Shown here piece by piece: positions 1 to 10,659 of a stretch of 28,157 bases of DNA. Within the stretch, counting starts at the first letter, position 1; the number at the start of each line of letters is the position of its first letter. The stretch comes from Apostichopus parvimensis. Lineage: Eukaryota; Echinodermata; Holothuroidea; Aspidochirotida; Stichopodidae. The notes below the pieces were generated by a model. It saw only the letters and a list, made by a program, of their open reading frames with translations. It had not been told where the DNA came from and ran no database searches. Where the stretch lies: NCBI GenBank assembly GCA_000934455.1, contig KN882792.1, positions 95,414 through 123,570 on the forward strand, given 5' to 3'. Both the position numbers and the translations under genes were made by a program.

Positions 1-120
1 AAAAAATGTTGTGTTGGTGTTCACTTTTATAAGCTTGTACTTAATATAAATGACGGAAAATCCCACAAGAGTTTCACATTTGGGTCAATTACGTTTCCAC
101 CTTGCGCAAAGTTAACCCTG
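1..120. repeat. Left-edge copy of a dispersed duplication (partner 25580-25695)
   Basis: This segment aligns with 25580-25695 in the same orientation. Shared words include TTGTTGTGTT-like and AAGCTTGTACT stretches, then GAAAATCCC, CAAGAGTT and TTACGTTT in the same order. At 25.6 kb the sequence lies just upstream (minus-strand sense) of a broken copy of the membrane-protein gene. By inference, another copy of that gene family lies just left of this window. The alignment fades near base 120. Seen directly: the similarity. Inferred: the off-window gene. Confidence 0.7.
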
Positions 121-2774
121 TATTTGATATTGACTTGTGGCCCTGTCCCACAGCTTCTGTAAAGCTGAAATGTGGGCTAACTCTTCTTCCTTCAATTATA
201 TATTGCAGTATGGGGTGCTTTCATGCATAGCAACGGAAATCACGAGCTACGTAAATAATCTGACCTCAGAAGAAAAAAAAACATTATTGCACAAATATTT
301 AGTCACGCGAAGTTCGAATAGGAAGTAATTAAAACTACTCTCTTTTGTATCAAAACATACATACAGTATCTTCTCACACAATTTCCATGGGAAAAATGTT
401 GAAAGGTAATTGTTATTACATTATTTACAGGAACTTGTTGCTAAGGGTCACATATGGTTTGGTGAATTTACTGAAAACAATGTGCTTCTCTTCATACAAA
501 TTCTATAGTACAGTAATCAGGAATTGTCATCATAATGCTTCTGTGGTATACTTCATTCAGGGTGTTCAGGAACTGGGGAATATATCATTATCTAAAGATT
601 AGTGGCCATTGTCTGAAAACAGGCCATAAAAATGCATCTTCTCCGACATATTGGATGGTTTATCATTGAGGGGTGGTTTGTCATGAAATGCTTGGGTAGT
701 CACTGTTGTGTTTGGGAACTTGGAGTCAGATGTCATTAATGAGTCATATTTTGGTCATTGCATTGAAACAAGAAGGGTTTCTTTCCTCTTGAAGATTGTA
801 TGGATATGTTAATGTTGCTCATTTATAATAAAGCACTCATTTAAGGGTGTATTTTAGGTTAAAGATCAACAGACTACTATGAGTTATTATCTAGCGGATA
901 TTATATCAAACCACAGTCAGGTCTTTATGCATTATTTCACAGTTTTCATCGTTTGATGTAGTCCTGTTCCTAAATACTTAAATACATGACATGCGTATTG
1001 ATGCCGTTTTAATAACTCATTGTTGATTTGTACAATTGTGTCTCCACCACACAAGATGATGATCATATTACATAACTTATCTTGTTCCCATACGTTTGTT
1101 CACTTCCTTAGAATTGGAAATGCTGTGTGCCTCATCAATCGTTTGATTCCCCTACCACAAAACACTATGTGCTCTATGATATGTATGCATGTTGACAGCC
1201 CACCTAAAGGAAATTTGTAATTTCTGCGTGCCTGATCAGGCATCTTCAGAATATAATCTTTGAGACTCAGTAACCTAACTCGAACTTGTACGGCAATATG
1301 TGGTTGGTTTGGTGTACTGAAATAAGAAATGTACCGAAACCAATTGAACTTTCATCTTTAGCTCTGCCGGACAGCACGCTGGTACACCTTTGAGTGTTTA
1401 TCACCATGTAACTTTATATCTAATTATTATGTTTTAATATATTTATGGTATTTTTAACTGAAGACTCACAGATACATGTTTTAATGAACTTGAAAAAAAC
1501 AGCGGTCATTGAATTACAGGCTTTGGATCATTGGTATATCTGGAGAAAATATACGTACTTGCGTGTAAATTATACTATTCCGAATACGCATACATGCTGA
1601 ATGGAACTTCATGAAACGTAGACCAAATGATATGTAGATTGCATGTCATTGGTTCTATGGCATACGGTATTTGGAATGCTGAAAGAATCAAGTATAAGCT
1701 ATGCATAACAGACTGGTGCTGTAGTTGGTCTTTTTTTGTGTACAAAATGACATGCCTTGTTATAAACAATGAAAAAAAAAGTATAATGGATGTTTACATG
1801 CCTTTCCTTTTTCTGATTGTAAAAGACTGGGCAAATTGTGCTTCTTCGAAAAATTGCCAGGTGATATGAGCTGATGAGTTTACCATAAATTCAACTAGTG
1901 TAGTGTGCTACAGTAATTTAAATTGATTGTGATAAATAGGTTTTAGTGAAAGAAATCTACTGAATATCAGACAACAAAGCTATAGCATATGATCGGCTTT
2001 TCTCTCCAGTTTGTTTAAGTAATTCATGAAGATGTAGGGAAAAGAAACACTCTTCTGGAAGCAAATGTTAATGACATATATGACTTGCTATATACTTCCT
2101 TTGTAGTCATTTCACATGCATCCTGCACATTGAGTGCACATCTTTGTCATGATATAATAAAAAAAAAGGAATCACAATTTGCAATTGCATTGTTGTTAAT
2201 TCTCCATGTTGGTATTATGTTTCAGTTTAAAACGGCTTTCAGACTTACAAATTATCCATGTTAATGATATCTTTTTATATTTGTCCACTTGTTGGCTCGG
2301 CAAGAGTCACCATTACGCATAAATCGCAGAATTCATACATTTGCAGTAAACTGTGAAACTGCTTGAAGTCTCTCGTCCAACTTGTTGAGTATCTATTTAT
2401 ATAAAACTATATTATTGGTACGTAAATACACGTACCGTATTTGTTACAACATAGTTGTAACAAAGTCACATGCACATTTATGGCAATCATCAGGAAACTA
2501 AAATATAATTGAACAGAGCACAATAGATTTCCATACATGTCAATTCTTTGTTTTTAAAATCATGCAATTAACGTTTACAATAACGTTGGGGACGAAGACA
2601 GTAATTAAAAGAGACATGAATTATAGAAGTAGAAAATAAACCTTTGTGGGCTTAATGAAGTGCTCCACGAAAATAGAGACAGAAGTATTACAATATATTC
2701 TAGTCATATAAACACACAAACACAAATTGGAACAACCAAGAAGGTATGATTTGTTCAAGTTTAATTTAAAAAAT
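121..2774. other. AT-rich intergenic or intronic DNA, no gene recognised
   Basis: Only short open frames (under 90 codons) occur here on either strand, with no recognisable motifs, no convincing exon boundaries and no coding-like composition. I see no RNA gene and no clear transposon ends. Short A and T runs are common. Confidence 0.6.
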
Positions 2775-2859
2775 CTAAGGTTGGGTCAAACAATTACTGT
2801 CTTGAACAACGATTAAGGAATTCCAAAGGTGTCTATACATATGTGTATAATTTTTACTA

Positions 2860-3165
2860 ATACCAGGCACGTTTGGTATCCCTGGTGCCAAAATATTAAT
2901 CTTACAAACAAAGTTAAATATCTCTTCTTCGGTAAACAACCTTTTTGTGTTTGGTTGCAATCTGGTGGTTAGTCTTCTTAACTTGTGTACCTTCGGGAGC
3001 GTGTAAATAGTCTCAGGTCTGGGTGAAGATGGTATGAGTCCTACAAACTCTGCTCTGACCGCCGAGGGTAAGGTGTTCACATGCGAAATGAGTTGTCCGC
3101 GATAGTCCAACGTGGGGTCAGAATATAATAATGTGTAAAATTGGTTGTCGGAAAGTTTTGAAACC
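2860..3165 (-). mobile_element. Relic of a Penelope-like element reverse transcriptase (N-terminal RT region)
   Basis: Read on the minus strand, an open frame starting near 3165 gives KLSDNQFYTLLYSDPTLDY, then about 30 residues later PSSPRPETIYTLPKVHK, and finally PNVPG. The order KLSD..FY..L..DPT, then P..PRP..IY.LPK(I/V)HK, then a PNxPG segment matches the start of the RT domain in Penelope-like elements, where LPKIHK is a hallmark. Both ends fail: an in-frame stop sits just upstream of the KLSD stretch, and similarity is lost after PNVPG, before the catalytic aspartate motif. This is therefore a dead fragment, not a working element. No terminal repeats or GIY-YIG domain were found nearby. 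Another reverse-transcriptase class is possible but fits less well. Confidence 0.6.
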
Positions 3166-3895
3166 AGAAAAGTTCAACTGCGATTCAAAAAACATGAACC
3201 TTATGTCCCCTTGCATATAACATTGGGGAAACCGGCACAAAGTCCAGACTTCGATTAAACAACCACAAACACAGCTTACGTAACTAACAACCCGGGCTTC
3301 CCCATAGCTGAAAATATGACGTTTTTACACTTTAATCCAATATAACTTTTGAACCGGAAGTAGTATAAACGTCATGTTTTGATATGTTTGTGGACTAGTC
3401 ACTCCCTACCATCATGTATAATTTAATCCGCCGTCCCCTGACCCAACCCTGAAACCTTGACCATACCACCTTCCTAATAACTGCCCTCGTAACCTACGTA
3501 CAGTACATACTCAATTTTCGGGAGAACTCGTTAGGGGAAGGAATAAGGAAGCAGGTATTCATCCCTGAGGTGGAGTATAGGAGGTCTGCTAATGTGAGGC
3601 GCAAAATAGCATAAAAATACGGACTTAACGTACAACGACGTACATGATTATCACCATCTTCGTAAAAACATTTCTTGTGATGATAGTCCATATATATTAT
3701 TTTATTAACAACGACATAGAGCAAATGAACGAACCAGGTAATATTATAAAAGTTGTTAACATGCAGTAAATTATCTCAATGACTGAGGATATCTTTCTTA
3801 ATCAGTATTGCTTCTAATTAAATTGTTTGTTACCTTTGATTTTATTCTTTGTTCTTTCGTCTATTGTTGTACTGCGTATTTCTGTGTCTATTACT
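3166..3895. other. Non-coding, nothing recognised
   Basis: No motif-bearing frame, no RNA gene and no obvious repeat was found. A minus-strand frame at 3494-3724 shows no protein-like features. Confidence 0.5.
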
Positions 3896-3898
3896 TCC

Positions 3899-3906
3899 TA
3901 TATAAG
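3899..3906 (+). promoter_or_regulatory. Possible TATA box (TATATAAG)
   Basis: TATATAAG followed by a purine-rich stretch sits about 58 bases before an ATG in acceptable context (CCACAATGA) at 3964. TATA-like strings are common in AT-rich DNA, so the case rests only on its placement ahead of a start codon. Confidence 0.25.
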
Positions 3907-3963
3907 GGAGAGGGTAGGGGGCTGCTTGTACAAGCCTCTGCTTTTCAGTAATCTCCCACCACA

Positions 3964-4071
3964 ATGACTGTATTTACATTTGCTTTCTGTGAGGTGGAAA
4001 TGAACACGACACTGTCATTGTATGGTGCGTGCAAAGGTACATGCGGTATATCCGCCGTCATTATTAACTGA
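3964..4071 (+). CDS. Possible small ORF or first coding exon, unknown product
   Basis: A 35-codon frame starts at ATG 3964 and ends with TGA at 4069-4071. It begins MTVFTFAFCEVEMNTT and contains GACKGTCG near its end. A donor-like site (AAAG|GTACAT, after base 4035) would allow the frame to be the start of a spliced gene instead of a complete peptide. A TATA-like string lies 58 bases upstream. No family is recognised. The frame is short enough to be chance, and no downstream acceptor was established. Confidence 0.2.
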   Translation: MTVFTFAFCEVEMNTTLSLYGACKGTCGISAVIIN

Positions 4072-4684
4072 TCCGAAATGTATTTAAGTTTATCACAATC
4101 GGGCGTAAGTTCCACTTCTCAAGATGGGGTGGGGGGAGGAGATTTGTTTTGACCCATATCTTTGTACCTTAATATAATTTAACTTAACCCGGAAGCCTCG
4201 TCAAACACACTGACGAGCATAATTTTATTGAATTGGTGGTCGCATTTTTACCGCGATTTTTTCAACAATTACAGCAACTTGACACGGTGTTACACGTGTT
4301 ACAAATGAGGTGTCTACAGATAGGATTAAACCGTTTTGCTATATGCCTACATTATAGATAAATAGAAGTGATGATGGGGGTTAGTTGGGAAACTTTGTTA
4401 ATTGTACAACGTGAACCATAACCACTATTGTAATATACTAACTCTCATGCTGGTAATGATGTCACGACAATGAGACAATAAGAAATATGTCCATTTGCTA
4501 ACTTTCCAATCAGCATGACCCAATCATTTATCTTTTAACTTAGCAATAGTCTTTAATCGGTGTATATCTGTACAAGAATCAACATAATGTGTTACATTTG
4601 ATTTGAAACATGTTGAAGCAAATGTCAGGAAATGTAATGCTTTAAAGGCATGTTAATGTGCAAAATCCTGAAATATTATCATCA

Positions 4685-5019
4685 TCAATTATAAAAGTCT
4701 GCAATTCTCATTCTTTTAAATTCCTTAACATACGCTTCATCTTCCTCGGTTTTGATTTCTATTGTATCGCTTTATCTGACAATGAGAGGGTTTCACTCTT
4801 GGCTCTCTCTTTGTAGAGATCCATCTTGTCCGTAAAGGCGGGATGACGTTGATGCAAACTTGGTAGCATTTGCCTATTTCGAATTTTCGTAATGTTTCCA
4901 AACCTTCTCATTATCAGGGAGCCAAAAATAAAATAGATGGTGGTGCAAAAGGAAGTAATACAGCTCGGTCGAATACTAGTTATCAAGATTTCGAATTTTA
5001 CCTTAAATTTTCTGCGCAT
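4685..5019 (-). pseudogene. Possible small protein gene broken by a frameshift, family unknown
   Basis: From ATG at 5019 a frame runs about 86 codons to a stop at 4759. It has a basic start (MRRKFKVKFE), one hydrophobic stretch (about residues 20-37, including CTTIYFIFGSLI) and a polar C-terminal half (HPAFTDKMDLYKERAKSE). A second minus-strand frame overlaps the stop and continues with IEIKTEEDEAYVKEFKRM, ending in ADFYN and TGA at 4685. A single-base shift near 4760 would join the two into one small protein with a membrane anchor and an acidic/basic tail. A donor-like AAG|GTAAAA follows the first six codons, so an intron is an alternative. I do not recognise the family; a relic, a sequencing error or chance are all open. 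Confidence 0.3.
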
Positions 5020-5043
5020 GTGTGACGTCACCTTGTAGTGCAC

Positions 5044-5690
5044 TGTGGTGATGTGCCTGGCAACAAGTGCAATAACACGTATGCGCTGGTATATGATGAT
5101 GTATGATTATGTAAACATGTGCACTTCCTATAGGTTACTGCCTCCCTGTATGCGTACATGTCCGTTAGGAGAGTGCATAATTGCTAAAATAAGTATCTAG
5201 TGCGGACATGGTCGGAATTATGCATATTCATATATTTCCGATGCAAAGTTTAGATCTAGAACTTTAGCAGTTTTATGGTGTTTTCGAAGTCGTAGTATTT
5301 CAAACTTTTGTTAGGCGTACAAGCTATAGCTTAACTTATGCATATACTAAAGACTATGCCATTTTCAGACATGTTTTTTTCTAATGTAAGTAGGCTAAGC
5401 CTATGAGTAGGAATATGATTGCGTTGATTTAGGCCAGCCAGTAGCCTCCTGTTAGCTGTAGGAGTTTAGTGCACTCAGGGCATTCCTATCCAGGTTTGAG
5501 GTATGAAGTATGAATAGGATACAGGCCTGTGTAGGCTAGTCCAAACATATTAAACCTAATTTTATGTTGAAATTTGTTATAACCTAAGCTCTTTACTGTT
5601 TTAGTTACGTGAAGTGTGATATGTTTTAACCTTTATTGTTGTTGATAATGTTGTAATTATGCATGGCAATGCCTAAGGAAGGTGTATGCT
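5044..5690. other. Non-coding, nothing recognised
   Basis: AT-rich sequence with frequent stops in all frames. No repeats or RNA genes are apparent. Confidence 0.5.
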
Positions 5691-5812
5691 AAACTTTGCA
5701 TCCTGGTAAAACAAGTGGGCTATGTAAAGTGTGCCTGCAGAGTAAATCTCCCCACTGGCATATTGGTCAGGCTCTTCCACACCACGTTCAGATGGTCATT
5801 AACGTGAGATAA
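5691..5812 (+). other. Coding-like stretch, possible exon relic
   Basis: One plus-strand frame, open for 38 codons between stops, reads LHPGKTSGLCKVCLQSKSPH, then HWHIGQALPHHVQ. The composition (Cys-x2-Cys, many His, Pro and Gln) differs from random translation of AT-rich DNA, and local GC is higher than on either side. There is no ATG at the start of the frame. It could be an exon of an unrecognised gene or an old transposon piece. Confidence 0.25.
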
Positions 5813-5990
5813 CACCAAAAACATGATGATGACTGCATTTGTCAGTCATGTCAGACGAAATAGTGCAAACCCCCAGGAAATAAACCACCCTCCCAGAGAG
5901 GGCACAAAAGGTCCCATGGAAGAGAATGTACTGTCGTTGGATGTTCTAGTGCAGATAAAATTCATGAAACTTATTTATTTTTATATTCAG

Positions 5991-6063
5991 AGGAAGCTCC
6001 GACATCCATTGATATACCTGTTGACATGCCTTCAGCACCAATAAATATGATTACATATAACCA
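5991..6063 (+). other. Candidate internal exon (acceptor and donor both present)
   Basis: The preceding bases TTTTTATATTCAG form a good acceptor at 5978-5990, and ACCA|GTAAGG follows at 6063/6064 as a donor. Between them one frame is open and reads EAPTSIDIPVDMPSAPINMI, a protein-like string. If the donor is not used, the frame ends at TAA two codons later. The neighbouring stretch at 5846-5985 also carries an open plus-strand frame with no recognised motifs. No flanking exons could be established. Confidence 0.3.
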
Positions 6064-7017
6064 GTAAGGTTGTCACCACACCCCAACATGTTCAAATGGC
6101 TTCAGAAAAAATGTCTTTCTCTCTCTTCTTGCGCAAGATATTAATAGGAACATTTCTTCTACAGTTAAGAACATTTCTATTGAGGTTGATCGTTCAAATT
6201 TTTTAAAGAGGTCCTTTTTACATGTGGTTAACAGTATGCAACTAATAAGAATTGTTACACTCACTTACATTTAGCTGTGTCCGACATTTTGACATATACG
6301 TTTGCTGTCATTTTTGTGACTGCAATTTGCCAATTTGGTCACACATTTATTCTAACATGATTATAAAGATGTCTACCTTAAAACATGGTCAAACTGATAC
6401 AAGGTAATAAACTTCATATCAATCCCCACTAAATGTTATTTTCTAAGCATGGTATGGCTTACAAAGCAATTGCACCAGAGATGGTGTACCTTTCTTTAAA
6501 AAAATTGTGCGAACTTTCATGTGCAAGTTATTATCTATCTGTTAAAGTTTTAATATGATATAGTTTTATGTAGTGAACACCTCACATGCACTAAGAACCC
6601 AGCCCAAAATCCAACAGTACCTAGGTCCATTAACCTATTCATGATTTTGTATTGCAGTTGTAATAAGTGGAGTCTGCGGAACCTGCAATTTTTTTTGCAG
6701 GATTCATAAAATCTGCATGTGTGTATTTATTTCTGGAGTGTAACCTTGCATATGCTTTGAGCCTTGTTCAAAACATATCAGTAGCCAGTCTCTCTTGGCC
6801 TATTCAGAATCACTGCTATGTAATGGGTGAGTTGCTATAACCCGCTTCATGTTATTTGTTTTGATACTATCTTCCATGTACTTAAACTTTTCCGAATATT
6901 CCTCTTGTCTGTATTAAATCATTCTTACTTACCAATAACATATTATACTTTTCAAAGACTAAATAGATAAGCAAGCAGGTGTTAACATATTAAATGCCCC
7001 CCATGGTGAATTCGAGT
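6064..7017. other. Non-coding, nothing recognised
   Basis: The frames are short and featureless. The sequence is AT-rich with no clear repeat structure until the G run at 7018. Confidence 0.5.
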
Positions 7018-7028
7018 GGGGGGGGGGG
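7018..7028. repeat. Run of 11 G
   Basis: An uninterrupted homopolymer of G (11 bases), unusual in this AT-rich window. It lies at the left boundary of the imperfect repeat that follows. Confidence 0.9.
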
Positions 7029-7029
7029 A

Positions 7030-7490
7030 GTTGATGTGCATGTATACTATTTAATAAACTACCTCAGTATTCCCATGAAATAAATTAAAGCCAATGCCCG
7101 CTGAACTTGGGGTATTGTGCACACGAGCCTCACCGGTCAATGTCAATCTGACCAACCACCCGTCTCCACTTCCCACCTTTCCTGCCACTAATCTCGAAGT
7201 GCATGTAAACTATTTTAGCATTATCATGGAATAAAATATGCCATTACCTACCCCCGTGCCCATCATTCTTACTCGTGCCCAGCTGACCCACCACTAGTCT
7301 CCACTGTCCACCTCTCCTACCATTGCTTTCGACGTGCATGTATGCTATGGAAGAAACTACTTGAGCTTCCGCATGAAATAAACCCATGGAGGCCATTGTC
7401 TGCTGACCTTTGGAAGACTATTGTTCATAAGAACCTCACCATGTGTCACCTTCTATCTACTCATCCCTACCTTCAGCTGGAGAAATGCAC
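7030..7490. repeat. Imperfect tandem repeat, three copies of about 140-165 bp
   Basis: The opening words of a unit (GTGCATGTA, then ACTATTT or GCTATGG, then a CATGAAATAAA-like stretch) recur near 7036, 7199 and 7335. The C-rich second half (GTCTCCACT..CCACCT..CCTACC or CCTGCC) recurs in the first two copies and more loosely in the third. The copies are diverged, with insertions and deletions between them. This looks like a small old satellite, with no coding capacity. Confidence 0.65.
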
Positions 7491-7494
7491 TGAT

Positions 7495-8000
7495 CTATAA
7501 TGATGGATTTTTTTGTTTACACATGCGATCAATCCACGAGACAAAAAAAAAATCAGCTGAACTGCTTTGCAAGCTTTAAGTTAACTTTCAATGATGCTGT
7601 AAGCCAAGCTAACGCAACGCATAATCTGCTTCTTTACGAACTGTGAATATCAGTCTTAAGATGTTTGTCGCTCTGAATGCGACAACATCCAAAAGTCTTT
7701 ACTTAAAGTAATATTCGGGGTCATTTTGGAGTTTCTTTCAGGCCTAATAGTTTTTAGGAACGATTTTTCAGCATCCTCCGGCAAGATCGTGGAACTGTTA
7801 TCGAATTTTCACCGTCACGAACTTTCAACATAGATTGCAACTTTGCATTAAATATATTTTTTCTACGCGCAGTGATCTTTCTGAGCAGTATTAATCCCAT
7901 ATAGCAATCGGAAAACTATGTGTACAGCCTAAGGCGGCCGACGTAATTCAAACGATATAAATGATATGTACCATCGGTAAAAAAATCGAAGGTCAGATCT
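7495..8000. other. Non-coding, nothing recognised
   Basis: No frames, RNA genes or repeats that I can support. The segment ends where similarity to the right edge of the window begins (about 8008). Confidence 0.5.
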
Positions 8001-8007
8001 CCGGCTG

Positions 8008-8460
8008 TCTGTTACACAGTGCGGGTCAACTATTCTATTAACGCGGACACATTGACCCCTCCCTCAGTCATGGACTTACGGTCACCCTCTGTACTCCTTC
8101 ATAGGCATATACCCCAAGAAAAACGTGGTTGAAAATTAGTGTCGTGTATGGGGCTCCATGTTCTGATCTTTACTGAGGATTTTTACCTACACACGACAAA
8201 ACTATGAACGACAAGAAAAGACTGAACAAAGTTTATAAGCGTGGTTAATAACAACTTTTATTCTAAGCAAAAACAACGTTTGTGTCTACAGAAACATGGA
8301 TTACATCAACAAAAAAGAGAACCTGATTTAATGTCATACTAATACACCCTTTATCTTAAATTCAAATCGTACATATACTTTCTATTGACAATGTGTTTAA
8401 TATATTAAACACTACAGAATTACCTTATTTACAGTTATAGAGTAAAGTCACTTTTCAATG
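8008..8460. repeat. Duplicated gene-end segment (partner 27308-28157)
   Basis: Three blocks match the right edge in the same order and orientation: GTTACACAGTGCGGGTCAA near 8012 against GTTACGCAGTGCGGGTCAA near 27310; CCTCAGTCATG near 8062 against 27546; and 8140-8460 against 27851-28157. The third block includes ATTAGTGTCGTGTAT, AAAGACTGAAC and the polyadenylation signal. It covers the 3' end of the membrane-protein gene. The right-edge copy has about 195 extra bases between the first two blocks. This shows that gene end plus downstream flank was duplicated as one unit. Confidence 0.8.
8257..8262 (-). terminator. Polyadenylation signal AATAAA of the membrane-protein gene
   Basis: On the minus strand this reads AATAAAAGTTGTTA. 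The same signal in the same context recurs at 27968-27973 inside the duplicated segment, so it has been kept while surrounding bases changed. It lies about 1.28 kb after the stop codon at 9539, giving a long 3' UTR with cleavage expected near 8235-8250. Assignment to this gene is inferred from strand and position. Confidence 0.55.
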
Positions 8461-8588
8461 ACCTTTGAGAGAAGTCACACATCTATACAGTGTCTGAGCC
8501 TTTCGATTTGCATATTTGCAAATACCGCTGGTGGAAGTTCAAATGCTTTGATTATCATAGGAAACTTTAAGATCTGTATAACTATGAA

Positions 8589-8740
8589 CACTAGCACTGC
8601 ATTATTGAACCATTACATAACGACGTTTCCTGGCACTAGAAATGCATTATTGGACCGATACCTGGCGACTACTACTCGACCCTAGAATGATTTTGTTGGA
8701 CCAATATACAACGACCCTTACTTGGACACTAGAAATTCAT
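8589..8740. repeat. About 46 bp tandem repeat in the presumed 3' UTR, 3.3 copies
   Basis: Units start near 8589, 8634, 8680 and 8727, with periods of 45, 46 and 47. Each opens with CACTAG or CCCTAGA, then an ATGCATTATTGGACC-like core, then CGAC..CTGG or CTTGG. The copies are imperfect. The repeat lies between the stop codon and the polyadenylation signal, so if transcribed it would be part of the mRNA. Confidence 0.7.
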
Positions 8741-9309
8741 GTATTCAATCAAATATAATACAGATGAATTGGAACTAATGAACTCAATTTGAATATGTCA
8801 CTACAATAGATTAAAATATCAGAGACTTGAGAAACTTGAATTAGGAAACACTTACATATTTGGAAAGCACAGTGTTATCTTGGGAAGAAAACCCAGCTTA
8901 ATACTTATTGCCATTATTCAGAAAGTCTTAAACAAACACATTGATACCATTATATACGACTTGTTTGAAGGATAGCGCAGTTTGGTATGAAAGTGTATTT
9001 CCGATTTGTAGCTCCAGAATTCCAATGCTTTCCAATATATTTCAATGTTTTTCAATGTACATATTGAACACAATGACAACTATGAAGCAATGGGTAATAA
9101 CAAGTAAATTGCCACTGTGTTTTAACCCCCACCTCACCTCCACTCCTTCCCCAAGCCCTCGAATAAGAAACCACATTGCCGTTACAATGCTGTCACTTGA
9201 AATTGCTTTTAGCTATAAACAAACTAAAGAAATGTATAGAAAACTTGTAATAATTGAAAACAAAATATGTGTACATGTACAAGTAAACAACAAAAAGAAA
9301 ATTAAGATT

Positions 9310-9428
9310 CCATCCATACATTCATCCATCTATTCATCCATCCATCAATCCGTCCGCCATTCCGTCCATCCATTCATCTATCAATCCATCTATCCATCGA
9401 TCCGTCCATCTATCCATCCATCAATCCT
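9310..9428. repeat. Imperfect tetranucleotide microsatellite (CATC)n
   Basis: CATC/ATCC repeats run with interruptions (CATT, CGTC) for about 120 bases, roughly 110 bases downstream of the membrane-gene stop codon. Open frames through it are repeat artefacts. Confidence 0.9.
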
Positions 9429-9538
9429 GCCAGCCTGCCAGCGTTTTCATATTTATTTTTGATTTCGTTTGTCTGTCATTGAGCTCTTTTAGAGATGTCG
9501 GCGAATGCTTTATACAAATTTGCAATCAAAATAAGGGT

Positions 9539-10608
9539 TTAAAATTGGTTGCCAGTAAATATACCAGCGACAAGAGCAAGTAATGGTACAATAATAGTAA
9601 GTACTGTATATGTTGATGTTTTGGGATGCAATCCTTTCATATAAGCAGTGACTTTTCTCCATGATTCGTGATCTTCACTGCATGAGTATGTAAATTTCGT
9701 CATAACATCATCCCAAATGTATTTCATGTCCATTCCAGAAGCGGACCAGAAGGGTAATAAGATTGTCATTATATGTCTGGACATAATCGATATATTGTAG
9801 GACACGGAGCTCTTTAAATTATTGAAATCTAGAGCCGGACAGTTATTTGGACACACATAAGAGTTGTCAGCCCAGTTTGGTTGTATTGTAGTGTACGATG
9901 TTCCATTTGATGGATCGTCATGTTGATAACGCCAGGTAAGGAAAGACCCAATTCCGAAGCTTGATTCGAAAAGAAATATATACACCAATGGCAGCATTAG
10001 ACTTCTTAAAGGGTAATATTCTTTAAACAATTTTTTTATTGAACTAATGTAGTCTTCGAACTGGCTTTCATTCTCACACAAAAGCCGTGATGCTTTTTTG
10101 CTTGCTTTCTGAACTACAAGGCGTTGTAGATAAAGAAACAAACAGAAAAAGGCGAAGAAAAGAACTCCATAAAGCTCAGCAGTCAACCAAATTGCCAAAT
10201 ACACCCCTTGACATTGCTTGGGTGCTGTTGAATAGAATGATACTTTGAACCATAATACCAAACAAGGCACTAACAGATATATGACTCCTGTGCTACATTT
10301 TGACCAAAGCTTATTGTTTTTATAAGCTTCGGATTTAGCTGCCCGACTTAATTTATTTAATACAAACACGTTTTCCCATGAAATATCCGGGTCCTCTGGC
10401 GCCTTGAACGCAGCAACAAAAATAATCAGTGGAGCTAAAGCCAGTGACGGCAGGTAAGACATATGACCAAAGAATCGAAGATAGTTTACTTCGTCACCAA
10501 AGAAACAATAAATATAGGAAATGATCAGCTTGCAACCTAATGCGAAGTAAGCAAAAGCAAATAGACCGGACATCACACGGCAAAAGCAAGTCTTCGTTGG
10601 TGTTCCAT
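9539..10608 (-). CDS. Multi-pass membrane protein of unrecognised family (3' coding exon; start unresolved)
   Basis: This is the only long open frame in the window. Counting from the first ATG (10573) it encodes 344 residues with hydrophobic helices near 3-25, 39-56, 93-114, 124-150, 191-213, 262-279 and 319-340, ending GNQF. Between helices 5 and 6 is a presumed extracellular loop with a VCPNNCP motif and two N-glycosylation sequons (NGT at 223, NIS at 260). Helix 5 contains an acidic residue (FLFESS, Glu203). The frame stays open upstream of 10573 but has no ATG before an in-frame TGA at 10654-10652. A good acceptor, TTTTCAG|ATGG, ends at 10609, so the exon probably starts at 10608 in phase 1, and Met at 10573 is the alternative start. 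The topology recalls CALHM-like channels or gustatory-receptor-like 7TM proteins, but I see no diagnostic motif of either. A broken paralog lies at 24.8-25.3 kb. Confidence 0.85.
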
Positions 10609-10625
10609 CTGAAAATTGCAATTGG
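10609..10625 (-). other. Splice acceptor of the membrane-protein exon
   Basis: The minus strand reads AATTGCAATTTTCAG|ATGG, with a T-rich tract (TTTTTATTTACC) just before. The junction falls after the first base of a GAT codon, that is, phase 1. The absence of any upstream in-frame ATG before a stop supports real splicing here. Confidence 0.55.
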
Positions 10626-10659
10626 TAAATAAAAATAATGATAAAAATGATTCACTCTG

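Noticed and set aside
8941..9462. 173-codon plus-strand frame
   Set aside because: The last third is translation of the CATC microsatellite and the rest lies in the presumed 3' UTR of the minus-strand gene, with no protein-like features.
9539..10608. Assigning the membrane protein to CALHM or to gustatory-receptor-like proteins
   Set aside because: Helix 2 (LALAPLIIF) looks loosely CALHM-like and the C-terminus has a TY and a final QF, but the GR TYxxxxxQF spacing and the CALHM four-helix layout are both absent.
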